From Oscillospiraceae bacterium (GTDB lineage Bacteria > Bacillota > Clostridia > Oscillospirales > Ruminococcaceae): a DNA stretch of 64,000 nt. Both the position numbers and the translations under genes were made by a program. The stretch covers positions 1 through 64,000 of the forward strand of contig SFJO01000007.1 of the NCBI GenBank assembly GCA_004555865.1, read 5' to 3'. Below, piece after piece: positions 34,205-46,652 of the stretch. Below the pieces are notes generated by a model, which searched no databases, was not told the origin of the DNA, and saw only the letters and a list, made by a program, of their open reading frames with translations. Each line of letters opens with the position of its first letter. The first letter of the stretch is position 1.

Positions 34205-34945
34205 TCAGCGTTTCGGTTCCGCGTCGGCCTTATCCACCAGCTTGTCGTACTTGGCGCAGACGGCGGCATCCTCGTCGCTCAAAAACGCCTTGCGGGCGAT
34301 GAGTGCCTTGGTGGGAATGCCCTCGGCGGTGTACATGGCCTCGTGCTCGGTGCGGATGTTCCAGGCCGGCTCATCCGCGTGCAGGTCCCGGGTCATCCAG
34401 GTGATCTCGAAGCCCGCGGCGGGGAAGTAGCGCAGGCTGTCCTCAAACAGGCTGTCGTCGTCGGTCTTGAAGTAGATCTCGCCCCCGTCCTCCAGGAAGG
34501 TGCGGTACAGCAGCAGCTGGCGGGGGTAGGTCAGCCGGTGCTTTTTGTGGCCGGCCTTTTTGTTCCAGGGGTTGCAGAAGTTGATGTAAATGCGCTGCAC
34601 CTTGTCGGTCTCGTCAAAGGCGTTGAGAATCCGCTCAATGTCCAGCGACATGATCATCACGTTGTCCGGCGTGCGGTTTTCGGCGGCATACAGCCGCTCG
34701 ATGTTCCGCTTGGCCAGAATCAGCACCTTATCGGTGATGTCGATGCCCAGGTAGTTGTTCTCGGGGTGGGTCAGGGCCAGCCGGGCCAGAAATCCGCCTT
34801 TGCCGCAGCCCAGCTCCAGATGAATGGGCTGCCGGGGCCGGGCAAACTGGCTGGCCCAGCGGCCTTTGTTGGCCAGCGGCTCATGGGCATGGTAATCGCA
34901 GGCCAGCAGCTCCGGCCGGGCGTAGGGTTTGTAGCGCATCCGCAT
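34205..34945 (-). CDS. trmB: tRNA (guanine46-N7)-methyltransferase
   Basis: The 246-residue protein has TrmB features: HLELGCGKGGFLARLA (SAM site), YLGIDITDKVLILA, INFCNPWNKKAGHKKHRLTYP (the family's DPWPKxRHxKRR region, with NPW) and the C-terminal TEHEAMYTAEG (TxYE). It installs m7G46 in the variable loop of tRNAs. The DPWP motif reads NPWN, as in a Firmicutes subgroup. It lies 33 bases after the AlaX-type gene in the same operon. Confidence 0.9.
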   Translation of the reverse strand: MRMRYKPYARPELLACDYHAHEPLANKGRWASQFARPRQPIHLELGCGKGGFLARLALTHPENNYLGIDITDKVLILAKRNIERLYAAENRTPDNVMIMSLDIERILNAFDETDKVQRIYINFCNPWNKKAGHKKHRLTYPRQLLLYRTFLEDGGEIYFKTDDDSLFEDSLRYFPAAGFEITWMTRDLHADEPAWNIRTEHEAMYTAEGIPTKALIARKAFLSDEDAAVCAKYDKLVDKADAEPKR

Positions 34946-34978
34946 GGGGGTGTTCCTCCTGTATTGTTTGTCCGTCGT

Positions 34979-36172
34979 TCAGATGTTGCCCGCCTGCTCC
35001 TGTTCCTGGAAGAAGGCGGTCACCTTGTCCAGATCGGTCTCGGCCACGCTGCCGCTGCACAGCTCGGGCTTGCCGCCGCCGCGGCCGTTCAGGGCGGCGT
35101 TCATGGCCTTGGCCAGCACGCGGGCGTCGCCGCCGTTCCAGGCCAGGCAGTAGGCATAGCCTTGCCCGCCCTGGGTAAACACCGCGCAGGGGCGGTGGGT
35201 GTGCTCGCTGAGGGCCAGGCACAGCCGGCGCAGGCTGTCGCCGGAGAGGTCGCGCACAAACAGCACCGGCTGGTCGCCTTCCTGCACCTGGGCGGCGGTG
35301 TAGGCAAACACCTGCTGCTCCAGCTGGGCGGCCCGTGCCTTCTGGGCGGCCAGTTCGTCGGCCTGGCGCTGGGCGGCGGCGGCCAGCTGGCCGTTTTTGG
35401 CGCTGAACTGTGCCCGCAGCTTCGCCTGCTCCTCCAGCATTCGGCTGAACGCCGTCAGGGCGCGGCCGCCGCAGGCCAGGGTAATGCGGGTGCCGCCTTT
35501 GTAGTTCATGGCGCCCATCACCTTGATCTGGCCGATCTGGCCGGTGCGCTCCACGTGGGTGCCGCAGCAGGCGCAGCAGTCCGCCCCGGGAATGGTGACG
35601 ATGCGCACCGCGCCGTCAATGGCTTTTTTGCTGCGGTAGGTGAGGGTGGCCAGCACCTCGGGGGCGGGGTACTCGGCCTGCACCGGCAGGTCGGCCCAGA
35701 CGATGCGGTTGGCCTCGGCCTCGGCGGCGGCCAGCCCCTCGGGGGGGATGGGCAGGCTGGTGTCCAGGGTGGTCTCCTCCTGGCCGATGTGGAAGCCCAC
35801 ATTCTCACAGCCGAACATCCGGTGCAGGATGCCGCTGAGGATGTGCTCGCCGGAGTGCTGCTGCATACTGTCCAGCCGGTGCTCCATGTCCAGCACGCCC
35901 TCCACGGCGCTGCCGGCCTCCAGGGGCGCATCGGTCAGGTGGGTGATGACCCCCTGCCTGGTCTGCACGTCCAGCACATTGGCCCCGCCCAGGGTGCCCC
36001 GGTCGGCCGGCTGGCCGCCGCCCTCGGGGAAGAAGGCGGTCTGGTCCAGCACCACCTCAAACCGGCCCTGCTTTTTGGCAGGGGTGCAGGCCAGCACGTT
36101 GGCAGTAAAGCGGTTCAGGTAGGCGTTGTCGTCGTACAGGCGGCGGGTTTCGGGATGATTGGTTTGTTCCAT
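34979..36172 (-). CDS. AlaX-type alanyl-tRNA editing protein with DHHA1 domain
   Basis: From the ATG at 36172, behind GAGGTAA, the protein has 397 residues. It begins with the AlaRS editing fold: LDQTAFFPEGGGQPADRG, then QQHSGEHILSG (HxxxH zinc ligands) and CCACCGTHVERTGQIG (C-x3-H). A coiled region rich in Ala, Gln and Lys follows (about 265-310), then a DHHA1 domain with NGRGGGKPELCSGS. There is no aminoacylation domain. The protein is therefore a long-form AlaX that clears Ser- or Gly-mischarged tRNA(Ala). It is cotranscribed with trmB. Confidence 0.9.
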   Translation of the reverse strand: MEQTNHPETRRLYDDNAYLNRFTANVLACTPAKKQGRFEVVLDQTAFFPEGGGQPADRGTLGGANVLDVQTRQGVITHLTDAPLEAGSAVEGVLDMEHRLDSMQQHSGEHILSGILHRMFGCENVGFHIGQEETTLDTSLPIPPEGLAAAEAEANRIVWADLPVQAEYPAPEVLATLTYRSKKAIDGAVRIVTIPGADCCACCGTHVERTGQIGQIKVMGAMNYKGGTRITLACGGRALTAFSRMLEEQAKLRAQFSAKNGQLAAAAQRQADELAAQKARAAQLEQQVFAYTAAQVQEGDQPVLFVRDLSGDSLRRLCLALSEHTHRPCAVFTQGGQGYAYCLAWNGGDARVLAKAMNAALNGRGGGKPELCSGSVAETDLDKVTAFFQEQEQAGNI

Positions 36173-36320
36173 GGCTGTTACCTCAATTGATGTATCGGAC
36201 GGGCCGCACCGGCCCGGTGAATGTTCCGAAGGGCGGTGCAGGGGCGCACCATGTTCCGGCAGTGATTTATTATAACACAAACCGCCGCCTTCCGGCTATT
36301 TTTTCGGCCGGGCTGCGTCA

Positions 36321-36349
36321 TGGAAAAACGTCCCGTAATATTGTATAAT
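36321..36349 (+). promoter_or_regulatory. Promoter for the lipoprotein-malQ group
   Basis: TGGAAA (36321-36326), 17 bases, TATAAT (36344-36349). Confidence 0.6.
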
Positions 36350-36436
36350 AAAGCCACGGCCCGCACACTGCCGCGCGGGCTGCCCTGTGATTTTTTCGGG
36401 CGGTGTGCGCCGCCCGCCAGATACGAGGAGGCCCCC

Positions 36437-37624
36437 ATGAACCACCTACGCAAAGCCGCTGCCCTTGCTGCCGCCGGGGCGCTGTGCCTGTTTGCTGCCT
36501 GCGGCAGCCTGAGCCTGACCCCGGCCGCCCCCACCGCCAGCCCTCAGCCGGACACGGATGCCGCAGCGCAGGCCCGGGGCGGCACCCTGCGCCTGTGGCT
36601 GGACGAAGAGCTGGCGGGAGCGCGCACGGCGTTTGACGCCTACGGCCAGGCCCGAGGCGTGACCATTGAACCGGCCGACACGGCCGACAAAGCGGATCTG
36701 GCGCTGCTGGCGGCCCCGCCGAAGGACGGCCAGGGCTGGCAGGAGCCTGAGAATCTGACCCTGCTGCCCGACCTGCTGGCGGCCCAGAAGCTCACCGCCC
36801 AGAACGACGCGGTGCCCCTTGGGGGCGCAGCCTGGGGTTACTGGGCCGAGAAGAGCACCCTCACCGCCCTGCTGGGCAGCGAGTTTGATCCGGAGGATCT
36901 GCGCCAGGCCAGCTGGAAGGAATGGACGGCCTTTGCCGCCGCCGTGGAGGACTGGCTGGCCCAGCCCTCGGCCCGCCGCGTGACCCTGAACGGCAAGGCC
37001 GTGACCCTGCCCGAAAGCCGTCCCGCCCAGCTGGAGGGGCTGAGCGGGGTGTTCGCCCCCGCCGGAGAGGAAGGGGACATCGCCCTGTACAGCCCCGCAG
37101 CGGCCGCCGGGGGCAGCCTTTCGCAGGCAGCCGGGGCCGTGTATGACCTGCTGGAACTGGAAGCCGCCCACACCGCCCCCGGGCAGGGCGTGGGTGCGGT
37201 GGCCGGGGGCACCGCGCTGTTTGCCCGGGCTGGCAGCGTACAGGCCGCCCAGCTGGCCGACCCGGTGCTTCTGCCCTGTAAAATGCCCCTGACCGCCGCG
37301 AACGGCACCCCCACCACCCAGCAGCTGCTGGCCTGGCCCACTGCGGGCACCGGGGCCTGGGCGGCCATTCCCACAAACGGAGACGCCGCCCAGGGCGAGG
37401 CAGCCCTGCTGTGGCTGTACACCAGCGCGGCCGGGCGCAGCGCCCTCTCCGCCGCCGGGCTGGCCCCCATCACCGGGGCGGGCGCCGGGGCAGGCGGCCT
37501 TGCGGCCGAGCGCATTACCAGCGGCGAGTGTCTTGCGGCCGCCGCCGTGCCCGAGGCCGCCCGCGAAGCCCTGCGCACCCGCCCGGAACCAAAAGCCGCC
37601 TTTGCGGCAGCCTTTGCCGGCTGA
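36437..37624 (+). CDS. Predicted lipoprotein, possible solute-binding protein
   Basis: The ATG at 36437 follows CGAGGAGG and opens a 395-residue protein. It has a type II signal peptide with lipobox LFAACG (Cys22), then a Pro/Ala/Thr linker. The mature part, with TLRLWLDEELAGARTAFDAYGQARGV at its start, recalls extracellular solute-binding proteins of sugar ABC systems, but the usual conserved motifs are faint and no permease genes are nearby. malQ follows 97 bases later, which would fit an oligosaccharide link. Ala- and Gly-rich composition makes family assignment uncertain. Confidence 0.6.
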   Translation: MNHLRKAAALAAAGALCLFAACGSLSLTPAAPTASPQPDTDAAAQARGGTLRLWLDEELAGARTAFDAYGQARGVTIEPADTADKADLALLAAPPKDGQGWQEPENLTLLPDLLAAQKLTAQNDAVPLGGAAWGYWAEKSTLTALLGSEFDPEDLRQASWKEWTAFAAAVEDWLAQPSARRVTLNGKAVTLPESRPAQLEGLSGVFAPAGEEGDIALYSPAAAAGGSLSQAAGAVYDLLELEAAHTAPGQGVGAVAGGTALFARAGSVQAAQLADPVLLPCKMPLTAANGTPTTQQLLAWPTAGTGAWAAIPTNGDAAQGEAALLWLYTSAAGRSALSAAGLAPITGAGAGAGGLAAERITSGECLAAAAVPEAAREALRTRPEPKAAFAAAFAG

Positions 37625-37721
37625 GCCGCTTTTTTCAAGATCCGTCTGCATTCCACGGAACGCCGGCCGCACCGCCGCTTTTTCTTCCGGCGCACACGGC
37701 CCACCCAAAGGAGGAACCTCT

Positions 37722-39506
37722 ATGCCCACCCTGACCAACCGCGCCGTCGGCGTACTTATGCCCGTTTCCAGCCTGCCGGGGCCCTATGGCATCGGCTGTT
37801 TCGGCCGGGAAGCCTACCGTTTTGTGGATTTTCTGGCCCAGGCGGGGCAGACCGTGTGGCAGGTGCTGCCGCTGGGCCCCACCGGCTATGGCGACAGCCC
37901 CTATCAGAGCTGCTCGGCCTTTGCGGGCAACCCCTATTTTATTGACCTGGACCGGCTGGTGAACGAAGGGCTGCTCACCCACGACCTGATCGGCCGCACC
38001 GACTTCGGCGCCGACCCCGGCCGGGTGGACTATGCCGCGCTGTACCGCGGCCGTTTTGCCCTGCTGCGGGCCGCCTACGCGGTGTGGAAGCGCCAGCGCC
38101 CGGTGCCCGGCTGCGAAACGCCCTACTCGGACGAATACTACCGCTTCGTCTTTTTGAACGACAGCTGGCTGGAGGACTACTGCCTGTACATGGCCGCCAA
38201 AGAGGAGAACCACATGGCCCACTGGCTGGAGTGGCCCAAGCCCCTGCGCACCCGCCAGCCCGAGGCTCTGGCCGCCCTGAAGGAGCGGGCCGCCGATGAG
38301 ATGGGCTTCTGGGCCTTTGTGCAGTTCCAGTTCAGCCGCCAGTGGCAGGCCCTGAAGGCCTACGCCAACCAGCGGGGCGTGAAGATCTTCGGCGACATTC
38401 CCATCTACGTCTCGGCCGACTCGGCCGATGCCTGGGCGGGCGGCAGCCTGTTTGAGGTGGACGGCGAGGGCCGCCCCCGCCGGGTGGCGGGCTGCCCGCC
38501 GGACTATTTCAGCGCCGACGGCCAGCTGTGGGGCAACCCCCTGTATGACTGGAACGCCCAGGCCAAAACCGGCTACGCCTGGTGGATTGGCCGGGTGCGC
38601 CACGCGCTGGGCCTGTACGACCTGCTGCGCATCGACCACTTCCGTGCCTTTGACACCTACTGGGCCATCCCTGCCGACGCCACCACCGCCCGGGAGGGCA
38701 AGTGGGAGCAAGGCCCCGGCATGGCGCTGTTCCGCGCACTGGAGGATGCCCTGGGCGAGCTGCCCATCGTGGCCGAGAATCTGGGCCTGTTGTTTGACAG
38801 CGTGCGCCGGCTTCTGGCCGACAGCGGCCTGCCCGGCATGAAGGTGCTGCAATTTGCCTTTGACCCCGGCTGTGACAGCGAGTATCTGCCCCACAACCAC
38901 ATTCCCAACTGCGTGGTGTACCCCGGCACCCACGACAACACCACCTTGAAGGACTGGCTGGCCACCGCCAATCCGGGCGAGCTGGCCAAGGCCAAGGCCA
39001 TGCTGGGCCTGAACAAAGAAGAGGGCTATGTGCGCGGGGTGATCCGTGCGGCGCTGGGCAGCGTGGCCCGGCTCACCGTCATCCCCATGGCAGACTGGCT
39101 GGAGCTGGGGCCCGAAGCGCGGATCAACGCGCCCGGCACCGGCACCGGCAACTGGCAGTGGCGGGCCGAAGAAGGCTTTGACACCCCGGCCCTGGCCCGG
39201 CAGATGCGCAGCCTGTGCGCCGTGTTCGCCCGGTGCAGCGCCCCGGAACCGGAGCAGGAGAAGCAGCCGGTGCAGCCCTTCACCCACGGGGCGTTTCTGG
39301 CCCTGTGCGCCGACCAGCTGGGCCGCCCCGCGGCACAGCTGACACCGGAGGCGGACTTTGCCGAGCTGGGGGTGGATTCCTTCGACAAGGTGGGCCTGGC
39401 CCTGGCCATTGAGGACACCTTCGGCGCGGTGATCTCGGACGAGGACCTGATTGACGTGAAAACCGTGGGGCAGATGGAGTATCTGGTGGAGTACCTGCTG
39501 AAGTAA
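37722..39506 (+). CDS. malQ: 4-alpha-glucanotransferase (MalQ) with C-terminal acyl-carrier-protein domain
   Basis: The 594-residue protein starts at the ATG behind AAAGGAGGAA. Residues 1-510 are GH77: GVLMPVSSLPGPYGIGCFG, WQVLPLGPTGYGDSPYQS, LRIDHFRAFDTYW (nucleophile Asp), PIVAENLG (acid/base Glu) and YPGTHDNTT (transition-state Asp). After a Pro/Glu/Gln linker, residues about 520-594 fit the acyl carrier protein fold: LCADQLGRPAAQLTPEADF, then ELGVDSFDKV with Ser553 at the phosphopantetheine site, then LAIEDTFGAVISDEDL and a final helix. MalQ transfers alpha-1,4-glucan segments. Why it would carry a carrier domain is unknown. No frameshift or stop separates the domains. Confidence 0.93.
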   Translation: MPTLTNRAVGVLMPVSSLPGPYGIGCFGREAYRFVDFLAQAGQTVWQVLPLGPTGYGDSPYQSCSAFAGNPYFIDLDRLVNEGLLTHDLIGRTDFGADPGRVDYAALYRGRFALLRAAYAVWKRQRPVPGCETPYSDEYYRFVFLNDSWLEDYCLYMAAKEENHMAHWLEWPKPLRTRQPEALAALKERAADEMGFWAFVQFQFSRQWQALKAYANQRGVKIFGDIPIYVSADSADAWAGGSLFEVDGEGRPRRVAGCPPDYFSADGQLWGNPLYDWNAQAKTGYAWWIGRVRHALGLYDLLRIDHFRAFDTYWAIPADATTAREGKWEQGPGMALFRALEDALGELPIVAENLGLLFDSVRRLLADSGLPGMKVLQFAFDPGCDSEYLPHNHIPNCVVYPGTHDNTTLKDWLATANPGELAKAKAMLGLNKEEGYVRGVIRAALGSVARLTVIPMADWLELGPEARINAPGTGTGNWQWRAEEGFDTPALARQMRSLCAVFARCSAPEPEQEKQPVQPFTHGAFLALCADQLGRPAAQLTPEADFAELGVDSFDKVGLALAIEDTFGAVISDEDLIDVKTVGQMEYLVEYLLK

Positions 39507-39567
39507 CGCGCGCCGAGCAGGCGCACGATCGGCCGCAGCACAGAGCCTGAAACAGCACAAGAGAAAC

Positions 39568-39628
39568 AGCTGCGTGCGGAACAGCGCCGCCTTTTTTTGG
39601 GGGTGGCTGTTCTGCACGCAGCTTTTTT
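39568..39628. terminator. Bidirectional terminator between malQ and the YitT-family gene
   Basis: AGCTGCGTGCGGAACAGC (39568-39585) pairs with GCTGTTCTGCACGCAGCT (39606-39623), one mismatch, followed by TTTTT. Confidence 0.8.
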
Positions 39629-39722
39629 GGATTTATCCGGCCACTCGGCCGCAGCGGCATTTTGAATGCAGCGGCACCGGCTTTTTGTGGAATTTTTGGG
39701 GTGTGTTATGGGGAGGGCTGCC

Positions 39723-40586
39723 TCAGTTTGCGTCCTCGGGCAGGGTAAAGCCCTCGCCCACCACCTCGGCGGCATCGCATATCATCACCATGGCGTGGGG
39801 GTCCATCTGATGCGCAATGCGCCGCACCCGTGCAATCTCCATCTTGCCGCAGGCGCACAGCAGCACGTCCATATCCCGCCCGGTGTAGCTGCCCTTGCCA
39901 GGCATCAGCGTGGCGCCGCGGCCCACCTCGTCGCTGATGGCCCTGGCCGTGGCCGCACCGCTGCGGGTGACCACCAGCGCCATTTTGCCGCCCGCCGCAC
40001 CGTTCACCACATAGTCCATGGCAAAGGTGGAAACGAAGGTAAACACCAGGCCGTACAGCACCGCGTCCGGGCTGCCGTACACTGGCCAGCCCGCCAGAAT
40101 GACGACCGCATCCATCACCGCGGTAATCTGCCCCAGGCTCAGGTAGGGGCGGGCCTTGCGCACGGCCATCACCACAAAGTCAGCGCCGCCGGTGGAGGAG
40201 CCCTGGGTGTAGATCAGCCCCATACCGGCCCCCACCAGCAGGCCGGTGAACAGGCAGGCCAGCAGCGGGTCGCCGCTGTACACAGGGAAATGGGGCATGA
40301 TGCCGTCCATGATCAGAGTGATGATGAGCAGCGAGCGCAGGCTGCGCAGCAAAAACTTTTTGCCCAGGCTGCGGAAGGTAAGCAGCACAATGGGCAGGTT
40401 CATGGCCACGGTGAGCGCACCCATGGGCAGGTGGGTGAAGTAGTTGATCATCAGCGCCAGGCCGGAAACGCCCCCGGTGGCAAAGCCGCCGTTTGTGGCA
40501 AAGGTATAATAGCCCAGGCTGTACAGCGTGCCGCCCAGCAAATCGTAGGCAAGGCCCTCGGTCAGGGGGCGTAGGCGTTCTTTCAT
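39723..40586 (-). CDS. YitT family membrane protein (DUF161 + DUF2179)
   Basis: The 287-residue protein has five or six transmembrane helices, with NGGFATGGVSGLALMINY, LGLIYTQGSSTGGADFVV (the repeated GG-x-(S/T)-GG-D signature) and a soluble C-terminal DUF2179 domain beginning KMALVVTRSG and including PGKGSYTGRDMDVLLCAC. The family is common in Firmicutes; transport is suspected but unproven. AGAGGA precedes the ATG. Confidence 0.88.
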   Translation of the reverse strand: MKERLRPLTEGLAYDLLGGTLYSLGYYTFATNGGFATGGVSGLALMINYFTHLPMGALTVAMNLPIVLLTFRSLGKKFLLRSLRSLLIITLIMDGIMPHFPVYSGDPLLACLFTGLLVGAGMGLIYTQGSSTGGADFVVMAVRKARPYLSLGQITAVMDAVVILAGWPVYGSPDAVLYGLVFTFVSTFAMDYVVNGAAGGKMALVVTRSGAATARAISDEVGRGATLMPGKGSYTGRDMDVLLCACGKMEIARVRRIAHQMDPHAMVMICDAAEVVGEGFTLPEDAN

Positions 40587-40670
40587 GGGAAGTCCTCTCT
40601 TTTGCTTGTTCGGTTTCGGCAGTTTTCGCTATTTTTTCGCCTTAGTAAGCACTTTTTTCCTCTTATTTCC

Positions 40671-40699
40671 ATTGTAACACGGCGGCTGCAAAGGCGCAA
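40671..40699 (-). promoter_or_regulatory. Promoter of the YitT-family gene
   Basis: On the minus strand TTGCGC (40694-40699), 17 bases, TACAAT (40671-40676). Confidence 0.6.
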
Positions 40700-40747
40700 G
40701 GGCAGCCGAGCCGCGCCCCTTAAAAACGGCCGGGCCGCACCCCGCGC

Positions 40748-40790
40748 AAAAAAATCCGCCCCCTGTGCAGAACACAGGGGGCGGATTTAC
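40748..40790 (-). terminator. Terminator of nifJ
   Basis: AAATCCGCCCCCTGTG (40752-40767) and CACAGGGGGCGGATTT (40773-40788) are perfect inverse copies. On the minus strand TTTTTTTGCGC follows the stem. Confidence 0.85.
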
Positions 40791-40840
40791 GTTATACGCT
40801 TGATACGCTCAGGCTTGCCCGAAGCGGAACCCCGCACAAA

Positions 40841-44368
<3,528 letters not shown>

Positions 44369-44485
44369 GTTTCTTCCTCCATTACTATTTTTACAGGACC
44401 CTTGCGCCGGGGCATCACTCCTGCGGCAAACGCCATTTCGTCAACTGGGCGCAGTATGGCCTTTGCGAGATCCTGCCTCACGCTT

Positions 44486-44514
44486 ATTTTATCAAATGTG
44501 CTGAATAAAGTAAA
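44486..44514 (-). promoter_or_regulatory. Promoter of nifJ
   Basis: On the minus strand TTTACT (44509-44514), 17 bases, TAAAAT (44486-44491). A leader of about 110 bases precedes the ATG. Apart from this and the divergent promoter, 44369-44837 shows no feature I can support. Confidence 0.55.
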
Positions 44515-44735
44515 CCGATACCGGCGGTTTTCTGAATGAATTTTTTTCTTTTTTACCAAAAGAAAAGGAGAAATGTTTCATCGTTTTTCTTTTTGGGGCA
44601 TTCGTCCGGCCATTTGGGCGCGGATGGCAAAAAGAGGTGGGATGTCTTTTCGGCTCATCGGGGCCAGAGGCGGCAGGCGGCTTTGGCCCCGGGCCGGCGC
44701 GCTGCCGGGGGGCGTTTTGGGGCATTCGCCCGCAT

Positions 44736-44764
44736 TTGACACCGCACCGCCCTTTGTCTATAAT
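44736..44764 (+). promoter_or_regulatory. Consensus promoter for the CBS-protein gene
   Basis: TTGACA (44736-44741), 17 bases, TATAAT (44759-44764), both perfect consensus. Confidence 0.8.
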
Positions 44765-44837
44765 GCTAATTGTAGTATTTTAACCATTTTCCGGGCTGTT
44801 TTATCGGCCCGGGCCATTTGCAAGGAGGAACTTCACC

Positions 44838-45842
44838 ATGGACCCGGACGGCCTTTTAAGCCGCATTGCACCCTACGCCGCCTGCTGCATTGTCAGCGCA
44901 CTTGTTTTTCTGATTCTGGGCTGGGCCGCCGCCAAAAAGGGCGCGCGCCTGCCCGGCTGGCTCTCCGCCCTGGCCAACCGGCTGGGAGGGCTGGGCAATC
45001 AGGAGGCCGTCACCGAGGAACAGCTGCTGGATCTGGTGGACGATGCGGGTGAGCAGGAGGTCATCGACGATGACCAGGCCGAAATGATCAGCAGCGTAGT
45101 GGAACTGGCGGACGTGACCGCCGGGCACATCATGACCCACCGCACCGACATGACCGCCCTGGAGGAAAATATGCCCTGCCGGGAGGCCGTGGAAACCGCC
45201 CTGGCCAGCGGATGCAGCCGAATGCCCGTCTACCGCAAAACCGTGGATGAGATTGTGGGCATTCTCTATGTGAAGGACCTGCTGGTGCTGATGCGCCGCC
45301 CCGAGGAGGCCCACCTGCCCGTGCGGGAGCTGATGCGCCCGGCCATGTTCGTGCCGGAAAGCTGCCCCGCCCAGCGGCTTTTGCTGGACTTCCGCCGCCG
45401 CCACACCATGATGGCCGTGGTGGTGGACGAATACGGCGGCACCGCCGGGCTTGTGACCATGGAGGACGTGCTGGAGGAGATTGTGGGCAGCATTCAGGAC
45501 GAGTACGACCAGGAGGACGAAGAGCTGGCCCCCGTGGAAGGCGGCTATCTGGTGGACGGCGCGCTGGATTTGAAGGACGTGTTCGACGCCTTTGAAATGG
45601 AGCTGCCGCCTCTGGAAGAAGGAGAGGAGTTCGGCACCGTGGCCGGGCTGATCACCGAACGGCTGGGCCGCTTTCCCGAGCCGGGCGAGGCCGTAACCGT
45701 ACACTGGGGCGGGCTGTGCTTTGCCGTGGTCAAAGCCGAAGAGCGCCGGGTGGTGAAGGTGAAGGTCACGAAGGACAGCCCTGAATCTTCTGCCGAGCCT
45801 TCCGGCAAATCGGCCCCGGAACCGGCCCAAAAGACCAACTGA
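44838..45842 (+). CDS. HlyC/CorC-like CBS-domain membrane protein
   Basis: The 334-residue protein has one N-terminal transmembrane helix (about 10-28), a cytoplasmic region with EEQLLDLVDDAGEQEVIDDD, two CBS domains (VTAGHIMTHRTDMTAL and RELMRPAMFVPESCPAQ, then VVDEYGGTAGLVTMEDVLEEI) and a C-terminal CorC/HlyC transporter-associated domain (GTVAGLITERLGRFPEPGE). Full-length relatives have a three- to four-helix CNNM domain; only one helix remains here. Proposed roles of the family include Mg2+ or Co2+ efflux. AAGGAGGAA precedes the ATG. Confidence 0.85.
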   Translation: MDPDGLLSRIAPYAACCIVSALVFLILGWAAAKKGARLPGWLSALANRLGGLGNQEAVTEEQLLDLVDDAGEQEVIDDDQAEMISSVVELADVTAGHIMTHRTDMTALEENMPCREAVETALASGCSRMPVYRKTVDEIVGILYVKDLLVLMRRPEEAHLPVRELMRPAMFVPESCPAQRLLLDFRRRHTMMAVVVDEYGGTAGLVTMEDVLEEIVGSIQDEYDQEDEELAPVEGGYLVDGALDLKDVFDAFEMELPPLEEGEEFGTVAGLITERLGRFPEPGEAVTVHWGGLCFAVVKAEERRVVKVKVTKDSPESSAEPSGKSAPEPAQKTN

Positions 45843-45942
45843 ACCAGCGGATGCGCGGACGGAAGCTCCGCCGGGGGGCGGCCCACTTTTTGCAGGCAGC
45901 CGCGCCGCTGCCGAAGGAACTTGAAATCAGGAGGGAACCCTC

Positions 45943-46488
45943 ATGGGCCATTTTGAACAGATGCTTTCCAGCGAGACCCAGTTCACCGGGCACATCTTTA
46001 CCGTCACGCTGGACCAGGTGCGGCTGGAGGACGGCACCACCGCCCCCCGGGAGGTGGTGCACCACCACGGCGGGGCCAGCGTGCTGGCCCTCACCGGGCA
46101 GGACGAGGTGTATCTGGTGCGCCAGTACCGCTACGCCCTGGGGCAGGAGCTGTGGGAGCTGCCCGCCGGGAAGCTGGAGCCGGGGGAGGAACCCTTTGAA
46201 GCCGCCAAGCGGGAGCTGGCCGAGGAGTGCGGCCTGACCGCCGACCGCTTTGTGGATCTTCAGCCCTTTTACCCCACGGTGGGCTATTGCAGCGAGGTGA
46301 TCTATACCTGGCTGGCCACCGGGCTGCATCCAGTGCCCATGCATCTGGACGAAGGGGAATTTCTCACCCCGGAAAAAGTCCCCTTTGCCGAGGCGCTGGC
46401 CATGGTGCTGGACGGCCGCATTCGGGACGGCAAAACCGTGGCCGGCCTGCTGAAGGTGCAGGCCTTGCGCGCCGCCGGGAAGCTGTAA
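45943..46488 (+). CDS. Nudix hydrolase, ADP-ribose pyrophosphatase-like
   Basis: The 181-residue enzyme has the Nudix box GKLEPGEEPFEAAKRELAEECG (G-x5-E-x7-R-E-x2-E-E), fitting GX5EX7REUXEEXGU. VYLVRQYRYALGQELWELPAG just before it is typical of ADP-ribose pyrophosphatases (NudF type). It probably cleaves ADP-ribose to AMP and ribose 5-phosphate. It is 100 bases after the CBS gene, probably cotranscribed. AGGAGGGAA precedes the ATG. Confidence 0.88.
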   Translation: MGHFEQMLSSETQFTGHIFTVTLDQVRLEDGTTAPREVVHHHGGASVLALTGQDEVYLVRQYRYALGQELWELPAGKLEPGEEPFEAAKRELAEECGLTADRFVDLQPFYPTVGYCSEVIYTWLATGLHPVPMHLDEGEFLTPEKVPFAEALAMVLDGRIRDGKTVAGLLKVQALRAAGKL

Positions 46489-46588
46489 GCGCCGGGCCGC
46501 CCGTTCCGCCTGCGGCTTGGCCCTCGCCGGAACCGCACAGGCGGCAGCCAGTTTCATCCGCCGATTCCGGCCGCAAAAACCGCAAAGC

Positions 46589-46627
46589 AAAAAGCCGAAG
46601 GAACCCAGGGTTCCTTCGGCTTTTTTC
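46589..46627. terminator. Bidirectional terminator
   Basis: AAAAAGCCGAAGGAACCC (46589-46606) pairs with GGGTTCCTTCGGCTTTTTT across a 2-base loop region, with T-runs on both strands. Confidence 0.85.
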
Positions 46628-46652
46628 ATGCGCGATTGAATTTGGCGGGCGC

